Source of the DNA: Hofstenia miamia
Lineage: Eukaryota; Xenacoelomorpha; Acoela
Reading direction: 5' to 3'
Length of the DNA stretch: 64,000 nt
Assembly: GCA_004352715.1 (NCBI GenBank)
Contig: SCFE01000117.1
Span: 1,264,110 to 1,328,109 of the forward strand
Shown piece after piece: positions 1-12,880 of this stretch. Every line of letters starts with the position of its first letter. Positions within the stretch are counted from its first letter, which is position 1. A model generated the notes under the pieces. That model searched no databases. It worked only from the letters and a program-made list of their open reading frames with translations, and was not told where the DNA came from. The translations under genes and the position numbers were made by a program.

Positions 1-225
1 CGCCACTGATTATGTAAACCTTTTTCAAAAATAAAGATTTTTGTTTTTCACTGTTTACCTCTAGTAAATATGAATATTTTGGTGTTTATTTTTGAGAAAC
101 TACATTAATGGAAGCAGATCATACGTCGGATGCATACTTGTGTTTTAGGAATCTTGCGGAAAAGATGCATTTTTCAGCAAAGTTGTTTTTTTACAACATT
201 TACAGCAAATTTGGTAACAAAAATA

Positions 226-417
226 CAGTACTGAAAATATGTATTCGACCACCTTGCTATTTTGAATATTGAACATTTTTTGGATAGAGTATGCCTAAGT
301 GTTACTTTGATTGAGAAAGGAAAATCTGTATGTTTAATACCATAAAATATGTAGAATAACAATTGGCTATTTATTTTTAATCAAAACTTGTATTGGAAAA
401 ATGTATTTGGCCACCTG
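226..417. repeat. Left IR/DR terminal region of the Tc1-like element
   Basis: The outer repeat starts CAGTACTGAAAATATG at 226 and the inner repeat ends at about 417 with GTATTTGGCCACCTG. The segment between them is not visibly conserved with the other end, which fits IR/DR elements where only the two transposase-binding sites are kept. Confidence 0.75.
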
Positions 418-457
418 AAAAAATTTTAACAAATGAACAAATCCGAAAAAAGTAAAT

Positions 458-1501
458 TCAAAATAGGATACATAAATTAATAATTGATGCAATAGAAGCA
501 CTTAGCAACAAAATTGTCTCTTCTAATATTCCGTAGGGTGTCCCTTTGAGCGAATTCAAGGCGATCAGGGTTTGAAGCAAAAAATCATTAAAGCTGCTGG
601 GAATTGTATTAAATTTTTTCTTTATTGCGCTCCACAGCTCGTCTTCAGTGTGAAGAGTATGCTGTCCAATTCGATATTTGACCTCTTTCCACAAATTTTC
701 GATAAAGTTCAGATCTGGAGATTGGAAAGGCCAGTCAGCAAGGATAACAACCCCATTATTATGGAGGAAATCTTACATTTCTTTTGAGGTATGACATGGA
801 GCACCATCCTGCCAAAATATTGATCACTTGTAAGGAGTGGCAAGAGTTCATTTTCTAGAATCTGAGCATATTTTGAGCTTAGGAGATTACCAGTGATGTG
901 AACAATCTTGTGAAAGCCACACTTCCATATTGCACCCCACACTTACAGACTTCTCACCATACTTCATGGTCCCCCGATTAAGTTGAGGCAAGAATCTGAA
1001 CTTCTGCCCAGTTGGTCTCTTTATCAACATTCTTTTCGATGAGTATAGCTCAAATCTTGACTCTTCTGAAAATATAACATTAGACCAATGATCAGATGAA
1101 TTATCTCTCATTAAATTGGCACACCTCACCCGGCGTAATCTTTGCTTTGAAGTTAAGAATGGCTTTCTGGGTGCCACGAAAGTCCCAATTGAGTACTTCT
1201 CTTATTCAGCATGTTTCGCACAGTTCTTGCTGTCACAAGGTGACCATCAGCACATGAGCTGATTGGGAGGTTTTGTAGGTCTTCTTTGGTCTTCAGACTT
1301 TGGCTTGGGGGCAATGATGTTTTCAGAAGTGAAATGTCTGATTATATCCCCGACAATACTTCGAGATTGCTCTAAAAGTCGGGCTATATTACGTTGACTC
1401 ATTCCTTCCATATGTTTGGAGATAATCAACTCGCAGATGGCAAGAGGTACGTAACCAGGCATCATATATAGTGAAGAAAGAGTGTTATTAAATATTTTCA
1501 A
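458..1501 (-). pseudogene. Tc1-family transposase, frameshifted
   Basis: Read on the minus strand from about 1501. The N-terminal paired-like helix-turn-helix is at 1501-1247 (SQRNIARLLEQSRSIVGDII, then APKPKSEDQRR). The RNase H-fold core follows in other frames: KPFLTSKQRLRRVRCANL and VIFSEESRFEL near 1177-1030, then SKYAQILENELLPLL near 870-825, FWQDGAPCHTSKE near 815-780 and SPDLNFIENLWKEVK near 710-670. The second catalytic Asp (QDGAPCHT) and the distal Glu (IENLW) are visible. The first position, normally D in FSDES, reads E here. At least three frame changes and one in-frame stop are needed to follow the protein, and about 40 residues between the HTH and the core are missing. Total coding span is slightly short of the usual 340 codons. 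Confidence 0.85.
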
Positions 1502-1561
1502 TATAAATAGACTGAAAAAAAGCTCAACTGATGAAATTCATTACAGATTCTCTGATTTGGT

Positions 1562-1788
1562 CTGAAGTGGCCGAATACATTTTCCAAGAAAAGATTAGCT
1601 AACTACAAGCATTGTAGTATTTCTCCTTGAGATTTAAAATAAACAGTGATAATTATGTCTCAACATTGATGAATTCCTCTTTCTGCGACCACAAATCTAA
1701 TTAAAAAATAACTATGACACTCTTGGCGTCCATTTCTTAGAAATATTTATGACAAATCATGGTTGCCCGAATTCTTTTTCCAGTACTG
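1562..1788. repeat. Right IR/DR terminal region of the Tc1-like element
   Basis: Inverted relative to 226-417. The inner repeat is at 1562-1590 (GAAGTGGCCGAATACATT) and the outer at 1761-1788, ending TTTTTCCAGTACTG directly before the TA at 1789-1790. Confidence 0.75.
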
Positions 1789-1790
1789 TA

Positions 1791-3840
1791 CAACAATTAC
1801 ACTTGTATTCGGCTGATTTGTTACTAGAATTAGATATTTTTGAAAAACCGTAGGTGCCGGACCGTGCTTCCAAAAACCAGGCACGATTGCAGCTCTGATA
1901 CGGGCTTTGGATACAAAATTTTAAAGTATCTACAAGGCGCTGGATACCAAAAAATATATACGGGCGCAAGATACTATGGCGGGGAGCTGGATATGGGTCA
2001 AAACTTTTTTTTGGAAAAACTTAAAACTCATACATAAGAAATTAGACCCCTTTTTTCAATGCACAATGTGAAAATTTTTTGATAAAATGAATTATCCTGG
2101 ATTTCCATAAAAAAGCGCTGTATACTATAGAAAATTGGAAAGTGTGGGTGGTGGATACAAGTCCCATAGTACCTAGAGCCGGTATATATATCAACAGTTG
2201 TGAACTAAAAAACATTTTACAAAATAAAAAAGCAATATATATTTTACAATAACGTAATAAAAATTTGAACAAAATAACTCCAAATCAGGATAAAAGAAGC
2301 AAAAGAAACGTTGTTTTGTATGTTAGAATGGGACGCTTAGACGTTCAATAGGGCAAAATAAGCAATGAGAACAAATAAAAAAATAGTAAAAAAGGAAAGA
2401 ATCGCACATTTTATACATTGTTAAGGTTATGAAATAATACCTATATAGTAACAGCTATATGTATGTAGCATTTTATGTGTATGTTTTATTCCCTTATGCA
2501 GAATTTTAGCACAGGATACTAAAAACATTGTCTACCGCACTCAATTTCAAAGTAAGATGGTGAAGGTTTCCTTGAAAACGTGAACAAAGTACTGCAAAAC
2601 AGTGCTAAGTGACACACTATTAAACAGGCAAAATATATTTGAAAGAAAAAAACATAAAATGTGTAACATGAAGTTCAAAAAGTTCAGGAAAATATACCTG
2701 AAGTAAAGTGATGTGACATAAATGAAAAATTTAAATTGGTTGTGTTAGCGAAGAAGTTATAAAAAAAGCTTGATAGGGTATGAAGCTGGTGGTGGTGGTA
2801 ATGCCTAAAAATGAAAATCATACTTTTATTATTTTTCTATTTATACACAAATTATTCTAAAAAGCTCGTATTTTTCTTGCTATCTTCATCGATAAATTCC
2901 CTTCAGAAAACCACGTCAGGATAACATCGAAACAACCTTCACAAAGTGTTGTTTATCACCAACCTGCAAAATATTAGTGTTGTTGCGTTGTTGAGTCTTG
3001 GAATAGGTTTTTAAAATTTTTAGTATTGCAGTCAATTTGCTGAGATGTCAAGCATCACTTATGACGTAAAAGCAACAGACTATCGAATTTTTTGTTCTCT
3101 TGGCTTTCAGCCATATGTAAGTTATGGTCCTGCCAAGTTTCCTTGCTTGATGATCAATAGGATTAATTTTTCGAGGGGAAGTTGCTGTTGGACCACCCCT
3201 AGGTTTTAAAAGTGAAAAAATCGTCCAGGCGAGAAGCTAAAGTGGGAAACACATAAACACACACTATAATTAGTATATTGAATAAACGAAGACCGACGAA
3301 AAGTTCTCAGTGCAAAATCAAATTAAAAATGTATAGTTCATTTATGTTTAAGAAAAAATTCCAAACAACATTTTTAAACTCTATTAGTTTGAGAGGATGA
3401 GCTAAAAGTTGCGATTTTAATGTTGTTTTCATAAATCTAGTGTGAGACAATTTGAAAATTGAAGTTTGAATGAACATATATTTTGCAGTATATAACTGGG
3501 TTTGAATTTAGTAATAAATATGTTCGGGTGTGGCCATTACTACAATGAGGATAGAGCGCACTTCAAAATACCGAAAATGAATTTTTTTGCTGCCATCAAA
3601 CAATTTTTTCAACATTATATTTATAATTTATGTTTTGAAAATAAGTATTTAAAATACACAATGTGGAATTGAAGTAAGCTTACTCGTACCCGCTCACACC
3701 CTATAATAACTGTCCGCACTCGATAGCAAGGTTGGAAAAAACTGTTTTTTATTAATAAGAAACGCTTTAAACTTTTTTTCTATTAAAAACAGTGTTTTAA
3801 AACGCCTAAGCAATTAATAAGAAAAAACGACTTCACATGA
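1791..3840. other. AT-rich non-coding, no gene seen
   Basis: Only short chance ORFs. Near 3680-3730 there is a short C-rich motif (ACTCGTACCCGCTCACACCC) that resembles, in inverse orientation, G-rich motifs near 5390 and 5495. It may be the tip of a degraded hAT-like element, but no boundaries can be set. Confidence 0.4.
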
Positions 3841-3904
3841 AAATAATAATAATACAAAAGCATTTATATAGCGCCTTAATCCCGAAATGTTCCAAGTTCA
3901 AAAG

Positions 3905-4440
3905 CGCTAATTGTAAAAAGACTAACTGAAGGCGATTTCAAAGTAATGTGACTTCAGTGCTTTCTTGAAAGCCATCAGATTAGAACACGTCCGTAAGGCA
4001 AATGGTAGGTGGAGCCATTGAAAATGAATGAGCGCCAGCAGAAGCCAAGTTAACCTTTCGAGCACGCAGAGTCCATAGGTATGACGAATGACTAGCTGTG
4101 GTGTTTGGATTAAGCAACTCGCTTATATATGAGGATGCACATCCATTTAGAGATTTCCACGTTAAAAGGGCAATTTTGTAGTCAAGTTGATATCTCACGG
4201 GCAACCAATGGCGTTATTTTAAGGTTTGGGTAATGCGAGATGATCGGCTTAACATCAATACTACTCTAGCACAGTTGTTTTGAACCTTTTGAAGTCCTTC
4301 GAGGAGAGAACAAATAAGGGAATTTACAAGAGTTTCAGCTGTTTCTAAACTGAGAAGTCGTCTGATGTGACGTATGTTCCGGAGATGGTAATTGCACGAA
4401 GTAACAATACCATGAACAAGCTTTATTTTTTCATGACTGG
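3905..4440 (-). pseudogene. LINE ORF2 C-terminal region (post-RT), degenerate
   Basis: In one minus-strand frame from about 4440 I read LVHGIVTSCNYHLRNIRHIR, LVNSLICSLLEGLQKVQNNC, SSRITQTLK, an in-frame TAA, then RHWLPVRYQLDYKIALLTWK and ASSYISELL. This ordered series (IRxxLSxExAxxLVxAxVxS, LQxVQNxxAR, HWLPVxxRIxFK, APxYLxELL) is the hallmark C-terminal tail after the RT domain of CR1/L2/Jockey-group LINEs. A frameshift near 4010 leads into FALRTCSNLMAFKKALKSHY, matching the family's terminal FKxxLKTxLF motif. The protein is broken by one stop and at least one frameshift. Catalytic RT and endonuclease parts are absent. The same peptide is encoded again in 4541-5001 because of the N-joined duplication. 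Confidence 0.78.
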
Positions 4441-4538
4441 TTGAACAAAGGTAAATTTTTTGAGTTTTTCATGCCAAACGCTGTTTCACAGCTCAGTCTG
4501 AGTATTTCCCATAAGCCTTAGCCCCTTTCTGTGGAAGN

Positions 4539-5098
4539 GATTAGAACACGTCCGTAAGGCAAATGGTAGGTGGAGCCATTGAAAATGAATGAGCGCCAGC
4601 AGAAGCCAAGTTAACCTTTCGAGCACGCAGAGTCCATAGGTATGACGAATGACTAGCTGTGGTGTTTGGATTAAGCAACTCGCTTATATATGAGGATGCA
4701 CATCCATTTAGAGATTTCCACGTTAAAAGGGCAATTTTGTAGTCAAGTTGATATCTCACGGGCAACCAATGGCGTTATTTTAAGGTTTGGGTAATGCGAG
4801 ATGATCGGCTTAACATCAATACTACTCTAGCACAGTTGTTTTGAACCTTTTGAAGTCCTTCGAGGAGAGAACAAATAAGGGAATTTACAAGAGTTTCAGC
4901 TGTTTCTAAACTGAGAAGTCGTCTGATGTGACGTATGTTCCGGAGATGGTAATTGCACGAAGTAACAATACCATGAACAAGCTTTATTTTTTCATGACTG
5001 GTTGAACAAAGGTAAATTTTTTGAGTTTTTCATGCCAAACGCTGTTTCACAGCTCAGTCTGAGTATTTCCCATAAGCCTTAGCCCCTTTCTGTGGAAG
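4539..5098. repeat. Second copy of the 560-bp segment 3978-4537
   Basis: Starts GATTAGAACACG and ends GTGGAAG exactly as the first copy; no difference seen. The single N at 4538 marks a contig join whose overlap was not collapsed. Confidence 0.9.
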
Positions 5099-8000
5099 CA
5101 GAGCTTGGCACAAGCAACATCAACGTGGCTGATAACTTTGCCAAGCTCCGGTGGCAGCTTCCCTATTATGGCTTTAGCTTTCACGAAAATCTTGCGCTGG
5201 CAATTGGGTGCACGTTGGAATTATACATTACATTACAAAATACAATATCTACAGGAAAATTCAACGTCTACAATTTTACGCCCGATGTGATAATAGAAAA
5301 CACTTTTAATTTGCCAACCCTGCTGGATAGCATCAAGTAGCGCCCATATCCGCGCATCACTAACGCTCATACTAATTACTAATATCGGGTGGGTACAGAT
5401 TTAAGTAGTGTTAGCAAAATTAGCTTACCCGCACGGCACTAGTTCAGAGTAATCAATACATTAGATTAGTTGTTGTATTCGGGCAGGCCTCTTACGGGTA
5501 CGGATGGTGGGTATGGGTAAGGCAATCCCGTGCAAGATCGCCAAAAGCAAAGTTGAATCTACAATTACATCATTTATTATTTAGCTTCAATTGCCATTAT
5601 TTGCACTTGGTCTTTTGACTTAGTTCCACTCAATAATAGTTTTAAAATGGAAGAAGAATTTCTAGAAAAGAATGCTTCTGTCCTATTTACTCGTGTCGCC
5701 TTAATAATGCTCTACAGTGCCTGCTTGTGAGAGGCCAACACTATTTTAAATTTCAAAGCAAGAATGTGAATTAAGAAAAGTATAGCCATAGAATGACTAC
5801 AAAAAGAATAAAACTGCCAAATTTTACACCGCATGGATTTATCCAATCCATTTCAACATTGGCACATCAAAAGGGCATATATCTAAGATAGTAGAACATG
5901 TAGCCGCCAGAATGATGATTTAACAAAACTTATTAATAAACTACGGAAATAGTAGGAAGAATTTCTTTGAGAAAAATAGTTGAAAGAAAATTTTATCATT
6001 AGTATTGTTAAATAGTAAAAGACTCTAGATTTTCATTGTATTTCATTTCCTTCCATTGCATATAAGGTGAGCTTGATTTATTATTCAAAATAAGCCTGTT
6101 CCACCTACAAATTGTATCGAGTTACAAATTAAATATCTGAAACTTAACCGAGAAATTTCTATATTATCTTGAGATTCTAATCTGAAGTCAAAGCTGTGAT
6201 TACGCAACGAGATATGTCGTGAAAATATTTCGAAATGAATGTTTAAGTGTAAACTCAATACGCTATTATGGATAAAATTAAAAATTCAACCCATTTCCAA
6301 AAAACTTAGGGTATTAATAGCTAAAACAACCTCATGTTGAATCAATGGCTCTTAAATAAAAGTTCAAAAGAATGCACACAAAGTTCAAAGTTTGTGTATA
6401 TTTACAAAATAGAGGATTTTCTAAAACTCAAAATAATATTTCCAACACACTCATCGCGAGCAATAAAAATTTACTAGACATTTCCGACTTTGCAAGGATT
6501 AAAAATTTACAACTTTTAAAAATTTTATTTTTTTCAGAGTTAAATAAGGTTTGGTGATAACATGACCACAGCATAAAAATATAAATAAAACAGTAAAATG
6601 CATCACACTTAACAAAAATAATACCACATAACTAGTTAGAAAAGCTAAATTTACTAACTATATTGTAGAGCGTGAGTGCGCCAATCTAAATGTTTGGTGA
6701 GACCGAGAACACCCGTCAATAGAGTTGTGCACAAATGACTTTTTTTGAAAACAACAGCATCGTACGTATTCCATTCGCAACAGCAATTACAATAGTTAAA
6801 AAGCCCAATTGAAATAAACACACTAGAAACAGCTTTTTCCACATTTTCAAACAATTTTGTAGAAGCCTATTATGCCCTTTAAAAATCATCCCTACATCTA
6901 CTGTTCAATGCGCTCGAAATTAGTATAGAATGTTTGCACCAAAGTGTATTGCTGTGGCTAAAAACACTGAAAAATTCTCTTCTTCATATGCAACTCAAAT
7001 GTCTATAAAGTTTTTATAATATCTGCCATTTGGGCAATAAACTCAATTTTTGATGTTTGGTAACTTTCATGGGTAAATAGAGACATAGGTGAATGTCCAT
7101 GCAGGACTTGAGGTAAATAAAAAAGTTAAAGAAGCTCTTGAATGGATAAAAAAATTAACGTCATACAATGTCCAATTTCATAGCATATACATATTTATTA
7201 AATAGAAACATCTGAAAACGATTCTGTTATAATTAACCAAATGGTCTCATATTCCATTAATTTGAATTGAATCTTCATTTTTAGAAACTAACAAACATCA
7301 ACAATCCACAAAATAAATAAGGCAGCTGATAAGAGAAAATTAAAGTGATTCTTTACAATATCTAACCAGAATTTTTCACAACTATTTTGAAAAACCTTTA
7401 CATGCACTCCAATGTATTGCTCATAAAATTCATTTACTTAATAATGAATTTTGTTAAATGTTCCCATAAAAAATGTAAATAAATTCTATTCAAAAGAATG
7501 GGAATTTTATATTTCAGAAAAGCAGGGCTAGAAAAATACGTGTGTAGAGAACTTGAGATATTTCAAAATCTGCATAAAGCGCATTGCCAATGCATTGATT
7601 TTTTCGCAAAGATTATTTCGAAAAGAAAGTTTAAAAACAATGCTTTCTTGATCCACCTTATTTGAATGCAAAATAAAAGCAGAAACTCAGCTTCTATTAA
7701 GTAAATAGAAAAATGTGTTTAAAAACGGACGGAATGTCCGTTGTATACTAAACTCCAGGACCAATTAATAAGTAGGTCACTTACAATAACTGATTCAAAT
7801 AATTCACAAAACAGCGTATTTTCAAAACAATAGGGCAGGAGCTGTTGAGCCCCACGAATTAATTTTTGCGTCGACAGATATTAAGTTTCTACGAAAATCT
7901 TAGAATGTTTTTATCAATTCAGTGATCTTGCGCATTGATTTTATAAACAAATGTAAGTGGGCATGTGAAATGCTTCAGCATTAGATTATAATACAAAGAC

Positions 8001-8789
8001 TCATATAAAAATCATTAATGCGATACCTAAATACAGACACTGCAATAAATATTGTGGGATAGAAATGCCTCTCATTTAATTATAATGCTGAAAACAATTA
8101 GAAAACATTTTCAACCATGATTAAACACAGGAATAAAATTGCAAAAATATGTGACATTATATAAGACATCACTAAAAGGAAGACTTGAATTATATACCTA
8201 AATCTAGTAGTCATTACATTACGATGTGCACTTAAGAAAACTGAGACCAATGTAATTTGGTAACGTTTATACTGTTGTCAGCTCAGACAAGAAAAAATCC
8301 ATAAACAATAATGAATAAAAGTAACTGGAGGTACATTGTAATATGAAAGCAAATTGAAATGGCAGTTCCTATGCAAATTCGAAAGCATACAATAATGATT
8401 GTTAAATATACAGCCTTGCAAACGTATACATGCGAGACCAATGTTTACTGACAAGTGTGCACTCAACGGCCTTGCATTTCTTTGACTAAATTGATCACAC
8501 AGCGTCCTTAAAACTAAATTAGTCTGTAACTATTAATTATATATTACAGCGATTTTGTGCTGAGAAAAAGGATAAAACGGTTGTCCTTGCATACCTATGT
8601 TCCTTTACGCTTGCATGGTTATATATATGTGAGTGCAATAAGAGTCACTAACTGATAGTGAGGATATGGTTAGGCCTCTGGTTACGGTCTGTGTAAGGTT
8701 ATTGAGCGTGATCTGGCAGTTTTGTGATTTTCAAACAAAGTTTTCTGATTTAAGTGATGGTTCATGGCCCTCTACACCTGCTTACCGTG
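5099..8789. other. Non-coding, no gene seen
   Basis: The stretch 5385-5540 contains clustered GGGTA/TACCC motifs (CGGGTGGGTACAG, TTACCCGCACGGCAC, GGGTACGGATGGTGGGTATG), possibly the remains of a MITE terminus. From 5560 on the sequence is plain AT-rich DNA with no feature I can support. Confidence 0.4.
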
Positions 8790-8930
8790 GCGGCTTCTTA
8801 TTTAGCGGACAAAGGCATCAAAATGAATAGTTAACACTACAGCGAAGTGTGTACCACTTTCCAACAGGACAAGGCATCTTCTCGTAGGGCGATACCGGAT
8901 TCCGTGAAAACACATTGCAAAGCTAGTTCC
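8790..8930 (+). pseudogene. Tc1-type transposase fragment
   Basis: One plus-strand frame reads AASYLADKGIKMNS, a TAA stop, HYSEVC, then TTFQQDKASSRRAIPDSVKT. The order 'GxKxNxxYYxEV ... FQQDxAPxHRAxxTxxxL' is the central catalytic segment of Tc1-family transposases. The Asp of QQD corresponds to the second catalytic Asp. The downstream APCH/APAH motif has decayed to ASSR. I see no flanking start, no third catalytic motif and no terminal repeats, so this is a short, old relic within a slightly more GC-rich patch (about 8640-8960). It is not from the same family as the 226-1788 element. Confidence 0.5.
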
Positions 8931-11900
8931 ACAAGGAAGTAGCAACCTCTGGAAATCTTAAGTGATTCTTGCTTTTATTCCAAGTGTGAATAGAGACAGA
9001 CTGTAAATATATTTAGGAGGAGATCGCTAAACTTATTACTGAATGTATTCCATTGAACAAATGCATTCATTTGTAAACCCATGAAACAGAATATTTCCAA
9101 ATCCATAAACACATTTATATTCAAGTCAGTATGTTATGAGCATTAATTTTTGTTTTATGCAAGCAATATTTTTTACAAAATGAAATGCATTAAATGTCAT
9201 TTCTTCAATTCTAAATAACTGACACATTGACAAGTGTTTGAGTCGCTGTACGCATTTAATTCCTATTTTCTAAAGGAATATACACATACATATCTTGAGA
9301 TGTAATACATTAAAATAAGGACTCTTATACAACGTTCTGCATCAAAGAGAAAAACATCTATAGTAAGGAATCGGGGACAAAATCAAGTGATACCATTGCT
9401 TCCCTTGTTGAAGAGTTTGAGCTTAACCTAGACAACACTAATTCCATTTGATGATTTTAAATGATTTTCAGTGATGGGTTTACCCAACACATAAACCCAT
9501 TACAATAAAAATTTATGACAGTTGATATAACTATTAAATTATATCAGTACTTCTGCAGATATTATAAAAATTAATGAATATTTTTTGCAATAACATCTGA
9601 CGAGATTTCTGAGAAGAATAAGTTGGTTGCACTAGCAATTATCATTTTTTAAAATAACTAACCTTAGTCAAAAGAGTGTACACTCATTTGAACTTTGCAA
9701 GAATTAAGTTGTGCAATACCGCATTATTGTTACATAACAATAATGGCACTATTGCGAAGGCAAGCATGCAACAAGAAATGGTGAAGAGAGGATTTCATTA
9801 TTATATTTTTAAAATTTTAGTTTTAAAGCTTGAAGCTTTATTGTTGAGTGCAGAATTATGTTGGTTTACTTTATGTTTCAAAAACAAGAGAAAATTAAGT
9901 TTTTGAAGGAGAAAAGTAGAAACATTTTGCTTTCAAAAAGTTGGCTAAAACAATTATCAAAACATTATAAAATCAAACAAATATTAGAACATAACTAGGG
10001 AATAATTGTATAAATTCAATACAAATTCAAGTAAATCAGTAGGTATGAGAAAAAGGAGAACCTCGTCAATTAGGAGAAAGTGTGAGATCTATTTTCTCCT
10101 TTTGACTTTCAATGTTTCGTTTCGCATAATTAGCTTTGAAAGAAAGTAGCGGTATACTTTTATGTGGGTCTCCAACTGCACAATCTATAAAATTGCTAAT
10201 TATTAAAATTAATTGCCGTAAACGCCCTAAAAATCTACCAAGTGTAGCAAATAACCAATTAATTTCCACTTTCTAAAAACATGGCGTCTCCGTACGATTG
10301 TCACGTTGAAGCGATCCCTCTTTCTAGTTTCCAAAGATTTTATCAACACAATTCACTATTGAACATATTAGACTATTTAATGGATTGAAAGACAAAACTA
10401 ATCTTAGAGAAAGAGAAAATGTTATTCTAACAATTAAAATTTCCAATATATTCAACGTACAAATTTCCTACTGTGTGACTTCTGCGTGTATGTGTGCAGA
10501 CAATTTAAGAGGTTGCAATGTGCACAAAGAAACTACTAGGTGAAGAATATTAGAATGCAAACCTATAATCTAATTCAGCTGGTCACGATCTTTTTTATAT
10601 TGTTGTTGTATCCCGCATCGGTTAGTAGCCCCTCTCACATGAAACTTTTCAGGTCATGCGCCGTGCGTCCATCTCAACAATGACTCAAATTTTAGCAGAT
10701 GGTAACCACTGGATTATCCATTTTGTAGTAAAACGTAGTAATCGAAAAATTTGTTATAACACCGATTATGCACACATTTCATTTTATTAATCGCCATTCC
10801 TTAAACAAAAGACAAAATTTTACGTTTTCTAAAATAATGCTCGAAGAAAGTCCGAGTCCCGCTCATAATATGTCGTCAAATTAAAATAAATGTTACGTAT
10901 TCTCCCTTGAGTTATGACAGCTTAGTCAAACTTTTGGGATTCTAAAATGATTATGAGACCCATTCCCTCTCTCTTTAAAAATTTTACAACCTCAGTATCA
11001 TGACCATTTTAATTCAAATAATCACCTCTATAACATCCATTGACATATTTGCAGCAGAAAAATCTATAGTGATAATTCAAATCAAAATACAACCAAATGA
11101 TAGTTTAAAAATATAGATAACACAGATTGATAAAGGTTAACACCCCCTCTTAATCACTTTTCTCACAATAGTTAAGTTTCAATATAAATGATGGTATCAA
11201 TATTTATACAAATGAGTTAATTGGGGATTTACTTATGCATAAAACATAGATGCGAGGATTTAAAGAACCTACAGAAAGCCTTCGATCAAAAGCTCATGAA
11301 GTTTATTTGCAATGAGAATACATGAGCAGCTGTTTTTCTATATTTATTATCCAACGGAAAATAGATGCTTTCCATGCCTATACAAAACATTGTAGTACAA
11401 GTGAAGGCAAAATTAATGTTTTCCCGACTAATATGGAGATCTTTTACTCAAAAACACCTAAGCACAGTTTTTTTGTGGAATGATTTAGAAAGTTAATACG
11501 AATAACGCTTAATCGTGGAGCGGAAATGGACTATTTAAAGCCTTGAATTTTGAGTGTGCATTTGAGCTTTTTTCAAACAGCGCCATGAGTTAAATCCTAC
11601 GATTATCAATCAAACATGCGATTCAGATAGCAAAACAATTCTACTAGCTTTAAGTAGAGATTTTTTAAGAACCAAAATCTCCAAAATGGCATGAGTTCCA
11701 ATGTACAAAGAATAAACATTGGTTATTAACAAATGATTTATAAGAATTTTCGCATTTAATTATGAAATTCCTTTTTTATCAATGTCAGATTATCAATAGA
11801 AAAACGATGAAAGCTTGTGACACTAAATTGAAAATCAGGGATTTCAATGCAACGTCAATATTGACATTTAGAAAAAATTAGAAAAAAAAATGATCCGCTC

Positions 11901-12828
11901 ATTTATATTGGAAAATCCTTCCTTACGTTTCACAATGTTTTAGAAAATACAACTATGATAGTAAAGGAAAGTAAAAAACAACAGTAACTTAGAGTACACA
12001 TCTTACATAAAATTTAAGAAAATATTAATAAACTTAAAGTATGTTTATTAAGAAAAAATATCTAAACCATCACATACCTGTGGAATTTAATTAAGATTTT
12101 AAGCCGCATATTCGAGTGGGGTACTTGAAATTCTTTTAATATGTCTCAAAACAAAATATTCATTTAGCAAATGGAAATAATTAGGTTTAATAAATGTAAA
12201 ACATTGATGAGAGGTCAAGCGGACACTGTTAGAAAAATCACCCACAAATAATTAATGACAACTTTGTAACACTCAATATTTTAACTTTTCTACCAAGAAG
12301 CATGATCTGCTACAAATACAAGGAAGAGTGAGGTAGAAATAACCTAGTCGGAGAACATGTACATGGTTTCATTTGAATTTTAGTTCGTTGAAGAAGTTAC
12401 ATTGGTAATATTTTCAAAATTCAGTGTTTTCAACACTGTATAGATGAAAAACTGAACAAAATTCACTTGGGACATTTTGTTTTAAATGTATAATTAAGAA
12501 CAGGAAGCTACCATCAGAAAAGACAACAGAATTGAGTCGGCCAGCCAAGTGCAGTTTTTTTGACAAAGGTGGGCCGTTATGTGTAACTGTACACAGGATC
12601 AAAAGAAACAAATGTATCCTCCACGAGAATTAAGACAGTGGAAATTAAAATTGAATCCTTATATTTTCCAAAAATTATTTACAAAAAATTAACCTGAGCA
12701 TGTGATGTTTTAAATGCCATATTTATATAAAAAAATTAAACTCATTTGATTAATCCATCACTCAAATGTGGGTTTTATTTAAGACATTTAGACATTTAAT
12801 TAATACTTGAACCAAATGCAGGTTAGCA
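8931..12828. other. AT-rich non-coding, no gene seen
   Basis: Long A/T-rich DNA with only chance ORFs of 60-76 codons that lack recognisable domains. No terminal repeats or clear islands seen. Confidence 0.45.
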
Positions 12829-12880
12829 ATATATATATATATATATATATATATAGCAATATATATATATGTATATATAT
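12829..12880. repeat. (AT)n microsatellite, interrupted
   Basis: Alternating AT from 12829 to about 12854, a GCA interruption, then AT again to about 12880 with one G. It creates a spurious minus-strand frame rich in Ile/Tyr. Confidence 0.95.

Larger units (their letters stand above)
226..1788 (-). mobile_element. Tc1-like DNA transposon, complete ends, dead
   Basis: Both ends read CAGTACTG outward-in and each is flanked by a TA dinucleotide (224-225 and 1789-1790), the Tc1/mariner target-site signature. The outer repeat (about 226-253 and 1761-1788) carries a 'GAATTCGGGCAACC'-like motif. A second copy of the same kind of motif lies about 170-190 bp further in, at 391-417 (ATGTATTTGGCCACC) and in inverted orientation at 1562-1590 (GTGGCCGAATACAT). 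This is the IR/DR architecture known from Tc1 elements such as Sleeping Beauty. Total length, about 1.56 kb, is normal for the family. The transposase lies on the minus strand and is broken, so the copy is non-autonomous. Confidence 0.88.
3841..5098 (-). mobile_element. 3' end of a CR1/L2-type LINE, duplicated by assembly
   Basis: Minus-strand LINE fragment whose 3' end, read on the minus strand, finishes with an (ATT)n tail (3841-3853 on the plus strand reads AAATAATAATAAT). The sequence 3978-4537 is repeated base for base, as far as I can compare, at 4539-5098 with one N (4538) between them. The real locus therefore probably holds one copy. Upstream (beyond 5098) the LINE similarity fades. 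5' truncation is usual for LINE insertions. Confidence 0.8.

Noticed and set aside
3515-3580. THAP-like start (MFGCGHYYNEDRAHFKIPKM)
   Set aside because: Has a Cys and a His/Phe-Pro pattern vaguely like a THAP finger, but the frame ends quickly and the conserved spacing and AVPTIF box are absent.
5092-5340. 82-codon plus-strand frame
   Set aside because: Straddles the end of the duplicated LINE segment, antisense to it, without recognisable motifs.
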